In this document: positions 46,253-56,344 of the stretch, one piece after another
Layout of the letters: the number at the start of each line of letters is the position of its first letter
Position numbering within the stretch: position 1 is the stretch's first letter
Assembly: GCF_031010195.1 (NCBI RefSeq)
Contig: NZ_JAUAMC010000013.1
Coordinates: 1-64,000, forward strand
DNA: 64,000 nucleotides
DNA from: Halomonas sp. SpR8
Lineage (GTDB): Bacteria > Pseudomonadota > Gammaproteobacteria > Pseudomonadales > Halomonadaceae
Direction: 5' to 3'
Made by a program: the position numbers and the translations under genes
The notes under the pieces: generated by a model
What the model was told of the DNA's origin: nothing
The model's database searches: none
What the model saw: only the letters and a program-made list of their open reading frames with translations

Positions 46253-47596
46253 TTAGCTTTCCCAGGCTAGCGCAGCTTCCCTGCCGCGGCGCTCATTAAC
46301 GTTGACACAAATTAGCATCGCGATAACGAACAGGGCGACACATAATAGAATAGACGCTTGCAAACCAATCAACGTTTGCAGAACCCCCAGCATTACAATC
46401 CCAAGTACCCCTGCTAACTTATTAGCCAACCCCCAAAAACCAAAAAACTCTGCAGACTTAGCCAAAGGAGAAAACAGCCCGACTAAGGCTCTGCTTGCCG
46501 ACTGACTAGAGCCCAAACTCAGCCCTGCCAAGCAGCCCACTACTAAAAATACATACTGAGCCTGCCACTGCACGTCAAAGCTTTCATTCACCCACTCGGT
46601 GACTTCTGGCGTTGCCCAGATGGCAATAATGGCGATAACCCACAGTGCCAGAGTCATTTGGTAAGTCCGCTTGGCGCCTAGCTGGTCCTGCAGCCAGCCA
46701 AACCCCAAAGCCCCCGCAGCAGCGGTGACTTGAACAATAATGAACATGATATTGCGTACGCTTTCATCCCAGCCAATCACCTGAGCGCCATAGATAAACG
46801 CGAAAGCGATGATGATGTAGACCCCCGCCATTGAAAACAGCAGTGAAATCAAAAAAACGGTAAGGTCTTTAAAATGGCGCAAATCATGAAAGGTCGCCGA
46901 GACACGATGCAAAGCAATGTGACGATAAGAGACGCCGCGTGGCTGAGGTGAACCCCGCTCTTTTAGCCAGAGAAAAGTGGGAATAGCAGTAATCAGGAAG
47001 AATCCCGCAGCAAAAGGCCCCACCCAGCGGATGCGTTCAAAATTGTCGGCGCTTGCCTCGCCCAGCACCACCAGGGTGAAACCTGCCGCAAACAGTCCAC
47101 CGATGTAGCCTAGCGCCCAGCCAAAGCCGGAAATTTTACCTAATGCTTCGGGTGGCCCCAGCTCGGGTAAAAAAGCGGCAATAAACGATTCCCCCATGGA
47201 GTAGGCATAGTTAGACAGCACGATCAGTAGCAGGCCAATGATCACGTAGCCGGGCTCAACGAAGTAGAGCATTGCGGTGGTCACCACTGTGGCTAGATAG
47301 CTAACCAGCAGAAAGCGTTTTTTCTCGGCCCGGTAGTCCATGATTGCCCCACACAGCGGGGCTGTGATCACCACCATTAAATAACTGATGGCCAGGGCAA
47401 GGCTCCACAAAAAGTTAGCCAGCCGGAAGTTATCGCCACGCTCCCCTACGATCACGGTGGTAAACAGCTCGCCAAATACCACGGTAATAATCAGTAGTGT
47501 GTAGGCCTGATTGGCAAAATCAAACATTGCCCAGCCGAAGATCTCTCGACGCGATGCGTAGGCATCAGTCACTTTAGCAGTTGTAGCAGGCAGCAT
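46253..47596 (-). CDS. MFS transporter, UMF1/Atg22-like
   Basis: 447 residues, about 12 membrane helices. The start EIFGWAMFDFANQAYTLLII and the segments ISGFGWALGYIGGL and SLGSSQSASRALVGLFSP are typical of the UMF1 family related to yeast Atg22. The bacterial substrate is not established; amino acid or peptide export has been proposed for relatives. It begins a short minus-strand set with the protease gene, 41 bases apart. Confidence 0.85.
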   Translation of the reverse strand: MLPATTAKVTDAYASRREIFGWAMFDFANQAYTLLIITVVFGELFTTVIVGERGDNFRLANFLWSLALAISYLMVVITAPLCGAIMDYRAEKKRFLLVSYLATVVTTAMLYFVEPGYVIIGLLLIVLSNYAYSMGESFIAAFLPELGPPEALGKISGFGWALGYIGGLFAAGFTLVVLGEASADNFERIRWVGPFAAGFFLITAIPTFLWLKERGSPQPRGVSYRHIALHRVSATFHDLRHFKDLTVFLISLLFSMAGVYIIIAFAFIYGAQVIGWDESVRNIMFIIVQVTAAAGALGFGWLQDQLGAKRTYQMTLALWVIAIIAIWATPEVTEWVNESFDVQWQAQYVFLVVGCLAGLSLGSSQSASRALVGLFSPLAKSAEFFGFWGLANKLAGVLGIVMLGVLQTLIGLQASILLCVALFVIAMLICVNVNERRGREAALAWES

Positions 47597-47772
47597 TGGT
47601 TTTCTCTCGCAAGGGGAGTCGTAAGCCTAGCAGGCAGAATCGCCAAGATACCACGGCTTGCGTTGCAGATTAAAAATGGTGATAGATAGGCACCAAAAAC
47701 GCGCAACGCCCGGCATAAAGCTAGGCGTTGTGGAGACGCGAGCTGTGTAAAAGTCGCAAACTGCGGCAAATA

Positions 47773-47967
47773 TCAGAGCAGCCAGTGTGCTATAACGGCA
47801 GCAATACCAATAACCATCGCCGTCAGTACCGCCACTGTGACCACCCGATCCAGCCAGCGATCAAAGGCAACCCCTTTTGACTGTCTTCGTGTCGCTCCGT
47901 GGCGTCCGTGCCGAGCCATTAGCATCGTCGCTCCATGTTCGCTGCTCCCGAAATAGTCAGCTTCCAC
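47773..47967 (-). CDS. Possible small membrane protein
   Basis: Up to 64 residues from a GTG, or 50 from an internal ATG (MLMARHGRHGATRRQSKGV). A basic N-terminus is followed by one C-terminal membrane helix (VAVLTAMVIGIAAVIAHWLL). The GTG lacks a ribosome site, while the ATG has GGAG only five bases before it. It lies just downstream of the BCCT gene on the same strand. No family recognised; the coding status is uncertain. Confidence 0.4.
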   Translation of the reverse strand: MEADYFGSSEHGATMLMARHGRHGATRRQSKGVAFDRWLDRVVTVAVLTAMVIGIAAVIAHWLL

Positions 47968-47996
47968 AGTTGAAAGCTGACTTATGCCGTTTGGCG

Positions 47997-49622
47997 CTAA
48001 CTATTAATACGCCGATTGACCACGCTTGGTGCGCGGCGCAAGCGCTCTTCCTCACCTAGCAGCTCCGCTTCAAAGGCATCTGCACCCACTGGCGTTTCAC
48101 CATGGCGACGATAAAGCTGGGTCAGCATCGCCTTGCGGTCTGCGCGTAGCTCCTGGACTAATACAAACACCATCATATACAGAATAAAGGTGAACGGTAA
48201 TGCCGATAGCACCGATGCCGACTGCAGCCCCTTTAAACCACCGGATGCGATCAGCGTCAGACAGATAGCGGCGATTAGCACCCCCCAGATAACACGCTTA
48301 TACAGCGGCGGATTAATCGAACCGTTATCGGTCATCTGCGCCACGATATACGAGGCCGAGTCGGCGGATGTGACCAGGAAAATAAAGATCAGCATCATCG
48401 CAACCACCGAGAGCACGCCGGTGAACGGCATCAGTTCGAACATCTCAAATAGCGCTACGGTGATATTATCTTGTGTCGCGGCGGCTAGCCCAACATCGGT
48501 TCCATTCAACTCCATATGTAGCGCTGCACCACCGAACACGCCAATCCACAAACAGGCTAACAGGGGAGGTACAAACAGCACCCCAAACACATACTCTTTA
48601 ATAGTACGGCCACGAGATACGCGGGCGATAAAGGTGCCTACAAATGGCGACCAGGCAATCACCCACGCCCAGTAAAAAATCGTCCAGTTGCTGGCCCACT
48701 CATTATCCGTATAGGGTGAAATACGCAGACTCATGCCGATAAAGTTCTGCAGATAATCCCCGATACCCACCGTGATGGTTTCTAATATTGCCAGCGTAGG
48801 GCCGGTGAACAGCACGTACAGCATCAATCCAATACATAAAATCATATTGAGATTAGAAAGGCGTTTAATGCCTTTATCCAAGCCCGACCAAGTTGATGCC
48901 ATATAGGCGCAGAACATCACAAAGAGAATAACAAATTGCCATAAGCCGTTTTCAGGCAGGCCAAATACGGCGTTTAAACCGCCGTTCATCTGCAGTACGC
49001 CCAACCCGAGCGATGTGGCTACCCCCATAACGGTAGCAACCACGGCAAACACATCCAACCAGGAGGCGTAGGGGCGAACTTTAGGATTTTTCGCTGTTAT
49101 CGACGACAGCACAGAAGAGACAAGTCCCGCCTGCCCTTTACGGAACTGGAAGTAGGCAATAATCAAACCAACGATCGAGAAAGCTGCCCACTAATGAATG
49201 CCCCAGTTGAAGTAGCTGTACTGAATAGCGTAGCGTGCTGCGGCTTCGGTTTCCGCGGTTCTGTCACCGTAAGGCGGTTCAATAAAATGAAACATGGGTT
49301 CTGCCATGCCATAAAACACCAGCCCGACACCAAAACCTGCGGCCAGCAACATGCTAATCCACGAGAAAAACGTGTAGTTTGGCCGACTGTCCTGAGGGCC
49401 TAAGCGCACCTTGCCGTATTTACTCAGGGCCAGACCAAACAAAAAAATGACAAAACCAAACACTGAAAACAGGTAAAACCACCCGAATAGCCCAGTAATA
49501 GTGCTCAGTGCTCCCTCAGCCGCGTTGGCAAACCCTTCAGGAAATGACGCTCCGACAATTACCAAGCCAAAAATAATCACCACTGATGAGATGAATACCG
49601 ACTTGCCTCCATGATTAGCCAT
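47997..49622 (-). pseudogene. BCCT-family betaine/choline/carnitine transporter with in-frame amber stop
   Basis: Read through the TAG at 49191-49193, the frame gives about 540 residues, a full BCCT transporter. Codons before the stop read YFNWGIH and after it WAAFSIVGLIIAYF, which together match the conserved BCCT segment WGIH-x-WAIY-VGL. The family signature NWTIFYWAWVIAWSPFVG is intact. Both halves are in one frame with nothing missing, so a single nonsense change (for example CAG to TAG) or a sequencing error explains it. Intact members take up glycine betaine or choline for osmoprotection. No alternative start that would restore function is evident in the second half. Confidence 0.88.
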
Positions 49623-49680
49623 ATAACCATCCTGTTAGATGAGCTCTATTTAGGTAAGCGCAGCGTATTAAGCGCATGCT

Positions 49681-49705
49681 TGTACAAAAAGTTTTTCCTT
49701 GTACA
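49681..49705. promoter_or_regulatory. Operator-like palindrome upstream of the BCCT gene
   Basis: TGTACAA and TTGTACA form a 7-bp inverted repeat with an 11-base A/T-rich spacer, 59 bases before the BCCT start codon. This is typical of a dimeric repressor site; the regulator is not known. Confidence 0.45.
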
Positions 49706-49890
49706 GCTTGATGATAACAGTTGAAAAGCCAGATCGCACAGAACGTAGAACATGTCGGCAGCCATGAATGGGGTCACAGCCCCCGCGCAGAAACCAGCAC
49801 TGACAATGCAATCTATAGCACTACACCCAAGCAGTGAACTTGCTAGAGCAACTGTGTTCCAATGAGTGCGAATAACCGATGGAGGCTCTT

Positions 49891-50274
49891 ATGCCACAGA
49901 TGAATCGCGACCAACGTAACGCAGCATGGCAAGCGGCCAATCAATGGCGAGCCCGTGCAGCGCAGACCCAACCCACCGGATTGGCCGGCAGCCTAAAGCT
50001 CCTGTTTACATGGTTGGCGTTTGGCGCGTTGATGATAGTTGGCATGGTGCTCGGCCTGCTTTTCTTGTTGGTTGGCTGGGCGATGATGCCATTTATGCGC
50101 CATAAAATGAAAAAGCGCATGGATCAGATGCGTGCACAGCAAGCACAGGATATTGGTGGCGGCTATGCTCGCGGGCATGCTGACCCTGATGTTTCTTCAC
50201 ACCGCCGTCCAGGTCATCAGGATGCGCTGGAAGGTAGCTATGAAGTTAAGCCAGAAGTTAAAGACAAAAGTTAA
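49891..50274 (+). CDS. Small membrane protein of unknown function
   Basis: 127 residues from ATG 49891, which follows GGAGG by five bases; an ATG four codons upstream overlaps that ribosome site. A polar start (MNRDQRNAAWQAANQWRARA) is followed by a long hydrophobic stretch (about residues 35-68, one or two helices) and a basic then acidic tail (KMKKRMDQMRAQQAQD). No family recognised. It is divergent from the BCCT gene and convergent with the AEC transporter. Confidence 0.7.
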   Translation: MPQMNRDQRNAAWQAANQWRARAAQTQPTGLAGSLKLLFTWLAFGALMIVGMVLGLLFLLVGWAMMPFMRHKMKKRMDQMRAQQAQDIGGGYARGHADPDVSSHRRPGHQDALEGSYEVKPEVKDKS

Positions 50275-50397
50275 CGATGATCGATAAGCCCTAGTTCCAG
50301 GTACTTCATTGATCACCATAGCTCATTGAGCAATGTCGCTAATCAAATACGTTGATTTAATGTTCAGCATCTTTTAATCATGCTGTTATGTTGTCAA

Positions 50398-51291
50398 TCA
50401 AAGCGGTGCAAACACCCAGGTGAATGTCGCGGCTAACGTAAGCGGCATTACCACCAAACTTCCCAGGTTACCAATCAGTACCAGTGAGGCCACCTTTTGC
50501 GGCGCCAACTGGTACTGCTCTGCGACCAAATAATTCAGCACCGCAGGCGGTAGCGCAGCAAACACCAGCAGCACCGCGGCCTGCAGTGCATTGAGAGGCA
50601 GTAACCACATTAACGGCAATGCAATCACTAATCCGGAAAGCGGACAAAGCACCGCCCCCAGCATGCCGGTGCGCCAATCGCTAAAGTCGATTTCCAGCAG
50701 CCTTACCCCCAGCGCAAACAGCATAAGCGGAATACACACGCCACCCAGCATATGCATGGCCTCCAACAGCCAGCCCGGCAATGGCAGCCCGCCGATATTT
50801 ACCGTCAGCCCCGCCAAACTCGCCAACACAATGGGCATGCGCAGAATTCGCCACAGCGAGGTGCGCGGGTTCAGCATATAAAGTCCGACGGAAAAGTGCA
50901 GCAGCATCTCCACCATAAACACCACCACCGCGGCGGGTAACGCGTCAGGGCCGAATGCCAGCACCAGCAGCGGCACGCCCATATTGCCCGCATTATTGAA
51001 CATCATGGGTGGAAGAAAGGTTTTGATATCCAACTTCAGCCACTTTGCCAGCGGCCACAACACAACCCCGGAGCCCAGCACCACTGCAACCGCGGCCGTG
51101 GCAAGCCAGGCGTATTCAGCTAACGGCGCTTGGCGATCAGCCAGCACGGCAAACACCAGCAGCGGGACGAACAGTTCCATATTAAGCGTATTAAGACTGC
51201 GAATATCGGGGGTTCGATAGCGCCCGTAGGCGGCGCCACAGCCCGCGATTAAAAACACCGGCAACAGAGTGGCCAGAATGTGTCCAATCAT
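50398..51291 (-). CDS. AEC-family transporter
   Basis: 297 residues, about ten membrane helices, of the auxin efflux carrier (AEC) family. The start MIGHILATLLPVFLIAGCGA, the conserved FNNAGNMGVPLLVLAFG and the C-terminal ALPPAVLNYLVAEQYQLAP are family features. Bacterial members move malonate, malate or other organic acids; the substrate here cannot be told. It follows glnE after 48 bases on the same strand and may be co-transcribed. Confidence 0.88.
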   Translation of the reverse strand: MIGHILATLLPVFLIAGCGAAYGRYRTPDIRSLNTLNMELFVPLLVFAVLADRQAPLAEYAWLATAAVAVVLGSGVVLWPLAKWLKLDIKTFLPPMMFNNAGNMGVPLLVLAFGPDALPAAVVVFMVEMLLHFSVGLYMLNPRTSLWRILRMPIVLASLAGLTVNIGGLPLPGWLLEAMHMLGGVCIPLMLFALGVRLLEIDFSDWRTGMLGAVLCPLSGLVIALPLMWLLPLNALQAAVLLVFAALPPAVLNYLVAEQYQLAPQKVASLVLIGNLGSLVVMPLTLAATFTWVFAPL

Positions 51292-51339
51292 GCAGCCTGC
51301 CTCGCCTTGCTCCTTGAAATCATTACTGCTTCCTAGTGT

Positions 51340-54312
51340 TTATTGTGCTACTGGTGGCTCAAGAAAGCGCTGCCAGAGCGCCGTCACAATCTCACGGTGG
51401 GCGCGGAATTCCTCCCCATCGCTGAGTGCTTTTTCACCGGTAAGCGCCGCCCGATGGGTCGCGCTACGGTACTCCAGATAGGCTTCACGCAGGCGCTCTG
51501 CTTCTTCGGCGGGTAAGTACCCACTCTCGGTTAGCCGCTCTAAAATGCGGATATTATCGCTGTAGGTCAGCAGCTCAGGGGTTTGGTGAGCGAGCGCTAA
51601 TACCGCGTATTGGCACAGAAACTCGATATCCACCATGCCGCCCGCATCCTGCTTGATGTTAAACGTATCGCTCGTCGTTTTACTGCCAAGGTGGTCGCGC
51701 ATTTTCTGGCGCATCTTGACCACTTCTTCTCGCAGCACGGCGTTATCGCGTTCAGCGCTTAAAATATCCCCTCGCAGTTGGCTAAACTTCTCCGCCAGCG
51801 CATCGCTACCCGCGACCACCCGAGCTCGGACAAGCGCCTGGTGCTCCCAGGTCCAGGCATTTTGACGCTGATAGTCGGCAAAGGCCGTCAACGATGTCAC
51901 CAGCAGCCCTGAGTTGCCCGACGGCCGCAGCCGCATGTCGACTTCGTAGAGACTGCCTGCCGGAGTGACCGCGGTCAGCAGGTGAATAATACGCTGGCCC
52001 AGGCGGGTGAAAAATACCGGTGCATCAATGGGGCGCGGGCCATCAGTCGTGCCGGTACCGTCGCTATCATGCAGGAAGACCAGATCTAAATCTGAGCTGT
52101 AGCCCAGTTCAATGCCGCCTAGCTTGCCGTAGCCAATGATCAGAAATGCCGCCTCGCGGGCGTTGAGCCCCTCAGGTACGCCATGTTTGCGAGTAATATG
52201 TTTCCAAGCCATGGCTAACACCGCATCTAAAATCACTTCGGCAATAAAAGTTAAGTAATCGCTTACTTTCATCAAGTGCCGGGTACCGACAATATCCGAT
52301 GCCGCCACATGCAGCGTTTGGGCATGCTTGAAAACGCGTAACGCCTCTAGCTGCGCTTCCTCATCGTCCTCAGGTAAACGGTTAAGCGATTGGCGTAGCT
52401 CGTCGGCCAAGCGGGATTTATCGGCGGGGGTGTAGAGTGTTTCCGGAGTCAGCAGCTCATCGAGAAGAATAGGGTAGCGCGCCAACTGCTCTGCTATCCA
52501 CGGGCTAGCGGCGCACAGGCGCATCAAGTGCTCAAGCGCCTGGGGATTCTCGCGTAGCAGGGCCAGGTAAGCCGTACGCCGCAGCACGGCTTCAATGAGT
52601 GGCTGCACCCGCGCCAGCGCGGTATCCGGTACGTCGTTATCGGCTACGGCATCCAGCAGCATCGGCATTAATGCGTCCAGGCGTTCAAAACCAATCCGCT
52701 GCATGCTTTGCACTTGACGCGAGTGGTAAAGGCTTTGCAGCCGCTTCAAGGCTTTTTCCGGCTCGTTAAAGCCTGCCTCGGCGAGATGCGCGGTGGCATC
52801 CTGTGCGTCTAACTCACCGCGCCAAATGAGTCGCCACTGGGCTAAACCAAGCTGATTATCATCGCTGGCCTCCTCGACATCCTCTTCGGGGTCGGCGATC
52901 ACTGCGTCAAAGTGCTGGCGTATCCGCTCTCGTACTTCGTCAAGCTGGGCGATAAACCCCAGCCAGTCTTCATGGCCCATGGCAAAGGCCACCCGCTCAC
53001 GGTCGCTATCATCGCTGGGCAGGGTTTGGGTTTGACGGTCTTCCAGCGCTTGCAGCGCATGCTCCACATCGCGCAAAAAGGCGTAATCAGGCAGTAGCTC
53101 ATCGACCACGCCTTGCGGCAGTAGGCCTAGTTCGGGCAAACAATTAAGTGCGGTTTTCAGCGACGTGACCTGCAACTCAGTATCGCGCCCGCCGCGAATC
53201 AACTGAAATGCCTGGACGACGAACTCGACTTCACGAATGCCGCCAGGGCCGAGCTTAATATTGCTCTGCATGCCCTTACGCTTCACTTCGCGGTTGATCA
53301 TCGCTTTCAGTTCGCGCAGCGACTCAATCGCCCCAAAGTCGAGATATTTGCGATACACAAAGGGCCGTAGCCCGGCCAGCAACTCATCACCGGCGTCTAC
53401 ATCACCGGCCACCGGGCGCGCTTTCAGCATCGCGTAGCGCTCCCACTCGCGGCCTTGGTCCTGATAGTAGCTGGAGAGCATGGCAAAACAGCCCACCAGC
53501 GGACCACCGTCGCCCAAGGGCCGCAGGCGCATATCGACGCGGAAGGCGAAACCATCGGCGGTCATCGCATCCAGGGCGGCGATCAGCTTTTGGCCTAGCT
53601 TGGTAAAATACTCCTGGTGCTCCAGCGGCTTACGTCCGCCCTGGGTGCCGCCTTTTTCGGGGAAGGCAAAGATCAGATCAATATCAGAAGAGAGGTTCAA
53701 CTCCCCTGCCCCCAGCTTGCCCATTCCCAATATCACAAGACGTTGGGGCGAGCCATCTGCGCGCGGCGCTGGCAAGCCCCAACGCGGCGCATAAAACTGC
53801 TCAAGCCAGGTTAATGCGGCTTCCAGACATATCTCAGCCAGCTCAGACACCGCCTTGGCGGTGTCCCACATGGTATGACTGGGTGTACGGTTAAGATCGC
53901 GCCAAATAATCGCCAGCATGCGCTTACGGCGAAAACGGCGAATCACCCGCTGCATGGCTTCTTCGCTATCGGTTTGTTCCAGCGACTCATTAAGCCAGCT
54001 CATCAGCTCGTCTCGCCCTGGGTCGGCATCCAGCTCGCCCGCAATATCCAGTTCAACCAGCCAATGCGGGAAGCGGGCCAGCGTATCCAACGCAAAAGTC
54101 GAAATGGCCAGCACTCTGGCTAAGGCCTCGCGGCGAGGCTCAGAAAGCCCCTGCCAACTGCTTGAAGGCAGTTCCTGGTTGGACATCTCGGCAATGTTGT
54201 CAGCTTGTTTAAGCGACTCACTCAAGCGCTGCCAAGCAGCCTGGGACTCTTTGTGTAACGACGCAGGCAGCGTCGACAACGGTAAAAAATCGTCGTTCAC
54301 TTGCATAACCAC
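51340..54312 (-). CDS. glnE: Bifunctional glutamine synthetase adenylyltransferase/deadenylylase
   Basis: 990 residues, slightly longer than E. coli GlnE (946). It adds and removes AMP on glutamine synthetase according to PII and glutamine state. Two nucleotidyltransferase halves are visible: the N-terminal deadenylylase half with LVILGMGKLGAGELNLSSDI and the C-terminal adenylylase half with IIGYGKLGGIELGYSSDLDL. The two differ in the linker, as usual. It is the fourth gene of the trmB-like-dacB-dgkA-glnE-AEC chain. Confidence 0.96.
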   Translation of the reverse strand: MVMQVNDDFLPLSTLPASLHKESQAAWQRLSESLKQADNIAEMSNQELPSSSWQGLSEPRREALARVLAISTFALDTLARFPHWLVELDIAGELDADPGRDELMSWLNESLEQTDSEEAMQRVIRRFRRKRMLAIIWRDLNRTPSHTMWDTAKAVSELAEICLEAALTWLEQFYAPRWGLPAPRADGSPQRLVILGMGKLGAGELNLSSDIDLIFAFPEKGGTQGGRKPLEHQEYFTKLGQKLIAALDAMTADGFAFRVDMRLRPLGDGGPLVGCFAMLSSYYQDQGREWERYAMLKARPVAGDVDAGDELLAGLRPFVYRKYLDFGAIESLRELKAMINREVKRKGMQSNIKLGPGGIREVEFVVQAFQLIRGGRDTELQVTSLKTALNCLPELGLLPQGVVDELLPDYAFLRDVEHALQALEDRQTQTLPSDDSDRERVAFAMGHEDWLGFIAQLDEVRERIRQHFDAVIADPEEDVEEASDDNQLGLAQWRLIWRGELDAQDATAHLAEAGFNEPEKALKRLQSLYHSRQVQSMQRIGFERLDALMPMLLDAVADNDVPDTALARVQPLIEAVLRRTAYLALLRENPQALEHLMRLCAASPWIAEQLARYPILLDELLTPETLYTPADKSRLADELRQSLNRLPEDDEEAQLEALRVFKHAQTLHVAASDIVGTRHLMKVSDYLTFIAEVILDAVLAMAWKHITRKHGVPEGLNAREAAFLIIGYGKLGGIELGYSSDLDLVFLHDSDGTGTTDGPRPIDAPVFFTRLGQRIIHLLTAVTPAGSLYEVDMRLRPSGNSGLLVTSLTAFADYQRQNAWTWEHQALVRARVVAGSDALAEKFSQLRGDILSAERDNAVLREEVVKMRQKMRDHLGSKTTSDTFNIKQDAGGMVDIEFLCQYAVLALAHQTPELLTYSDNIRILERLTESGYLPAEEAERLREAYLEYRSATHRAALTGEKALSDGEEFRAHREIVTALWQRFLEPPVAQ

Positions 54313-54366
54313 CTCACTGCCCAGCGCGTAAAAAGATGATAGACGTTTGCCCCGTCAGCAAACGAC

Positions 54367-54738
54367 CTAGCTAACGAATTTTTCCCAGCCCAATAATCCC
54401 CAGGTGAGCCCGGCCATTATCAACGACAGCATAACCGCAGCTGAGCCAATATCCTTGGCTCGCCCAGAAAGCTCATGATGCTCGGTACCAATCCGGTCAA
54501 CAACGTTTTCGATGGCGCTGTTTAGTAGCTCTACAATCAGCACAAAAAACAGGCTACTGACCAGTAGCAGCCAGCTAACGGGGCCTTCTCCGATCCACCA
54601 GGCAAACGGCAGCATGACCGCCGTGATACCGACTTCCTGGCGGAAGGCCGACTCATTTCTAAATGCCGCTTTTAGGCCTTTCCATGAATAGCGCGTGGAG
54701 TGAACCAAATGTGTTAAGCCGGTATGCCCAGGTTTCAT
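54367..54738 (-). CDS. dgkA: Diacylglycerol kinase
   Basis: 123 residues, three membrane helices. It phosphorylates diacylglycerol, released by membrane-derived sugar transfer, back to phosphatidate. The motif ELLNSAIENVVDRIG and the segment RAKDIGSAAVMLSL are diagnostic of DgkA; KGLKAAFRNESAFRQE is the amphipathic start. It is 34 bases after dacB and 54 before glnE. Confidence 0.95.
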   Translation of the reverse strand: MKPGHTGLTHLVHSTRYSWKGLKAAFRNESAFRQEVGITAVMLPFAWWIGEGPVSWLLLVSSLFFVLIVELLNSAIENVVDRIGTEHHELSGRAKDIGSAAVMLSLIMAGLTWGLLGWEKFVS

Positions 54739-54772
54739 GCAGATCGCCTCACCGTGTGAGCGTGGAGTTTAA

Positions 54773-56269
54773 TCAGTTCGCTAAAATCATTGCATCGAGA
54801 TCCAGTGACAATGGATCTAAAACTTCAGACCAGCTTAAGTATGGCGTGCTGCCATTGCCATTCACCATGACACTAAACACCCCCCAGCGCCCTTGCGCCG
54901 TGCGGAAGTAGCCTGCCGCCGCCCTAACGGCAAACGGCTGGTTCAGCGTGCCAGTTTTGATCATGACATTGTTTTGGAAGGTGGATGAACCGCGTCGAAT
55001 AAAGCGCATGACCCCATTGGCCGGCGATTGGAAGGCCGCGATGAAGCTTGGAAACAGCGCGCTCTGTCGAAACATATCCTCCAGCATCACATTAATGCCC
55101 TGCGCCGACGTTCGGTTCTCAGTGGTCAGCCCGCTGCCACTATACAGCGTTAATGGCCCATGCCCTGGTAGGCTTTGGACGTAGGTTTCAATCGCTTGGC
55201 CTGCTTGGCGCAGCTGCGCCTGGGGCGTCTCCACCAGATCCAGCGCCAGCACATCGGCCATATAGTTATTGGAGTAGTTCATGATACGCAGCAGAAGCTC
55301 TTGCAGCGGTTGGCTGTCGACCGCCGCCAGGCGCTGAGCGGAACTGGGCGGCTGGGTCGAGCTGACCCGCCACGGCTCGCGCACCTGGATGCCCGCCTGA
55401 TTGAGCATCCCCATTAATACTTGGGCGGTTTTCTCGGCCGCATCCCCCGCGCCCCGGTAGATATCCCGGGGGATGGCGTTAGTTGAAATTTGCCCGGTTA
55501 GGCGCATCATGTCGCCACGTTCGTCGGTGATACGCTCAGCGCCGATCTCCGTGCCACTATTGGCCGGGCGGGTAATCACCTGGTTATCAATGGTGATCAG
55601 TGACGTTTGGCTATCGCAAAGGCCGACGTTGGCTGGCGCGCCAGCCGTAGCCGCCGGTGACACATTAACGCACCAACTGCCGAAGTTAACGCCCGCCGAG
55701 GAGAGCGGTGCACTGTAGGCATTAGCTACTCGTGTGCGGGCATCACAGCGGTCAGTGGTAATGCACTCCACTGGGCCAAAACGCCACTGGCTGACCACTA
55801 ACGCGCCGTCAACCTCGCGCACCCCCGCCAAGTGCAAACGCTGCACCAAGCGCCACAGGTTTTCAGTGGTCAAGCCGGGGTCGCCGCCGCCTTCAAACAC
55901 CAAATCGCCATGCAGAACACCGCTCTCCACCCTACCCGCGCTGACTAATTGACTGGTAAAGCGGTGCTGGGGGCCAAAACGATTCAGTGCCGCTGCAGAT
56001 AAGTAAGCTTTGGTCACTGAGGCGGGGGAAAGCTGACGATCTGGATTGATACTGCCTAACAGCGCACTGCTGCCCGTATCAGCACCCAGCAAACGCGCTT
56101 CGGCGCTAATCGAAAAGCCTTTATCCTGCAGCTGTCCCAACCGCGTGAAATCGGCCCATAGACTGGAACTGGCGCTCAGCGCCAGCGTGGCAACCCCGGC
56201 GACCAGCGACCAGCGCCGAATACGCCCAGTAACAACACGCCCGAAAAAAGGAATCTGAGAAACATCCAT
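54773..56269 (-). CDS. dacB: D-alanyl-D-alanine carboxypeptidase/endopeptidase (PBP4)
   Basis: 498 residues. It trims peptide cross-links of peptidoglycan in the periplasm. A basic start (RIRRWS) and hydrophobic stretch ending SSLWA look like a signal peptide. The three penicillin-binding motifs are SVTK (in LSPASVTKAYLSAAALN), SNN (in NYSNNYMAD) and KTG (in MIKTGTLNQP). Length and spacing fit the S13 peptidase family, with the large insert between the first two motifs. Confidence 0.95.
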   Translation of the reverse strand: MDVSQIPFFGRVVTGRIRRWSLVAGVATLALSASSSLWADFTRLGQLQDKGFSISAEARLLGADTGSSALLGSINPDRQLSPASVTKAYLSAAALNRFGPQHRFTSQLVSAGRVESGVLHGDLVFEGGGDPGLTTENLWRLVQRLHLAGVREVDGALVVSQWRFGPVECITTDRCDARTRVANAYSAPLSSAGVNFGSWCVNVSPAATAGAPANVGLCDSQTSLITIDNQVITRPANSGTEIGAERITDERGDMMRLTGQISTNAIPRDIYRGAGDAAEKTAQVLMGMLNQAGIQVREPWRVSSTQPPSSAQRLAAVDSQPLQELLLRIMNYSNNYMADVLALDLVETPQAQLRQAGQAIETYVQSLPGHGPLTLYSGSGLTTENRTSAQGINVMLEDMFRQSALFPSFIAAFQSPANGVMRFIRRGSSTFQNNVMIKTGTLNQPFAVRAAAGYFRTAQGRWGVFSVMVNGNGSTPYLSWSEVLDPLSLDLDAMILAN

Positions 56270-56344
56270 TACGCTAAGCTACCTCACTGCATATTCATTT
56301 TAGAAACCGTCTTCTTGCAAATAGTTGCTACATCACCATGTTCG

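Noticed and set aside
50321..50331. Short palindrome GCTCATTGAGC after the AEC gene, considered as terminator
   Set aside because: The stem is short and no T run follows on either strand.
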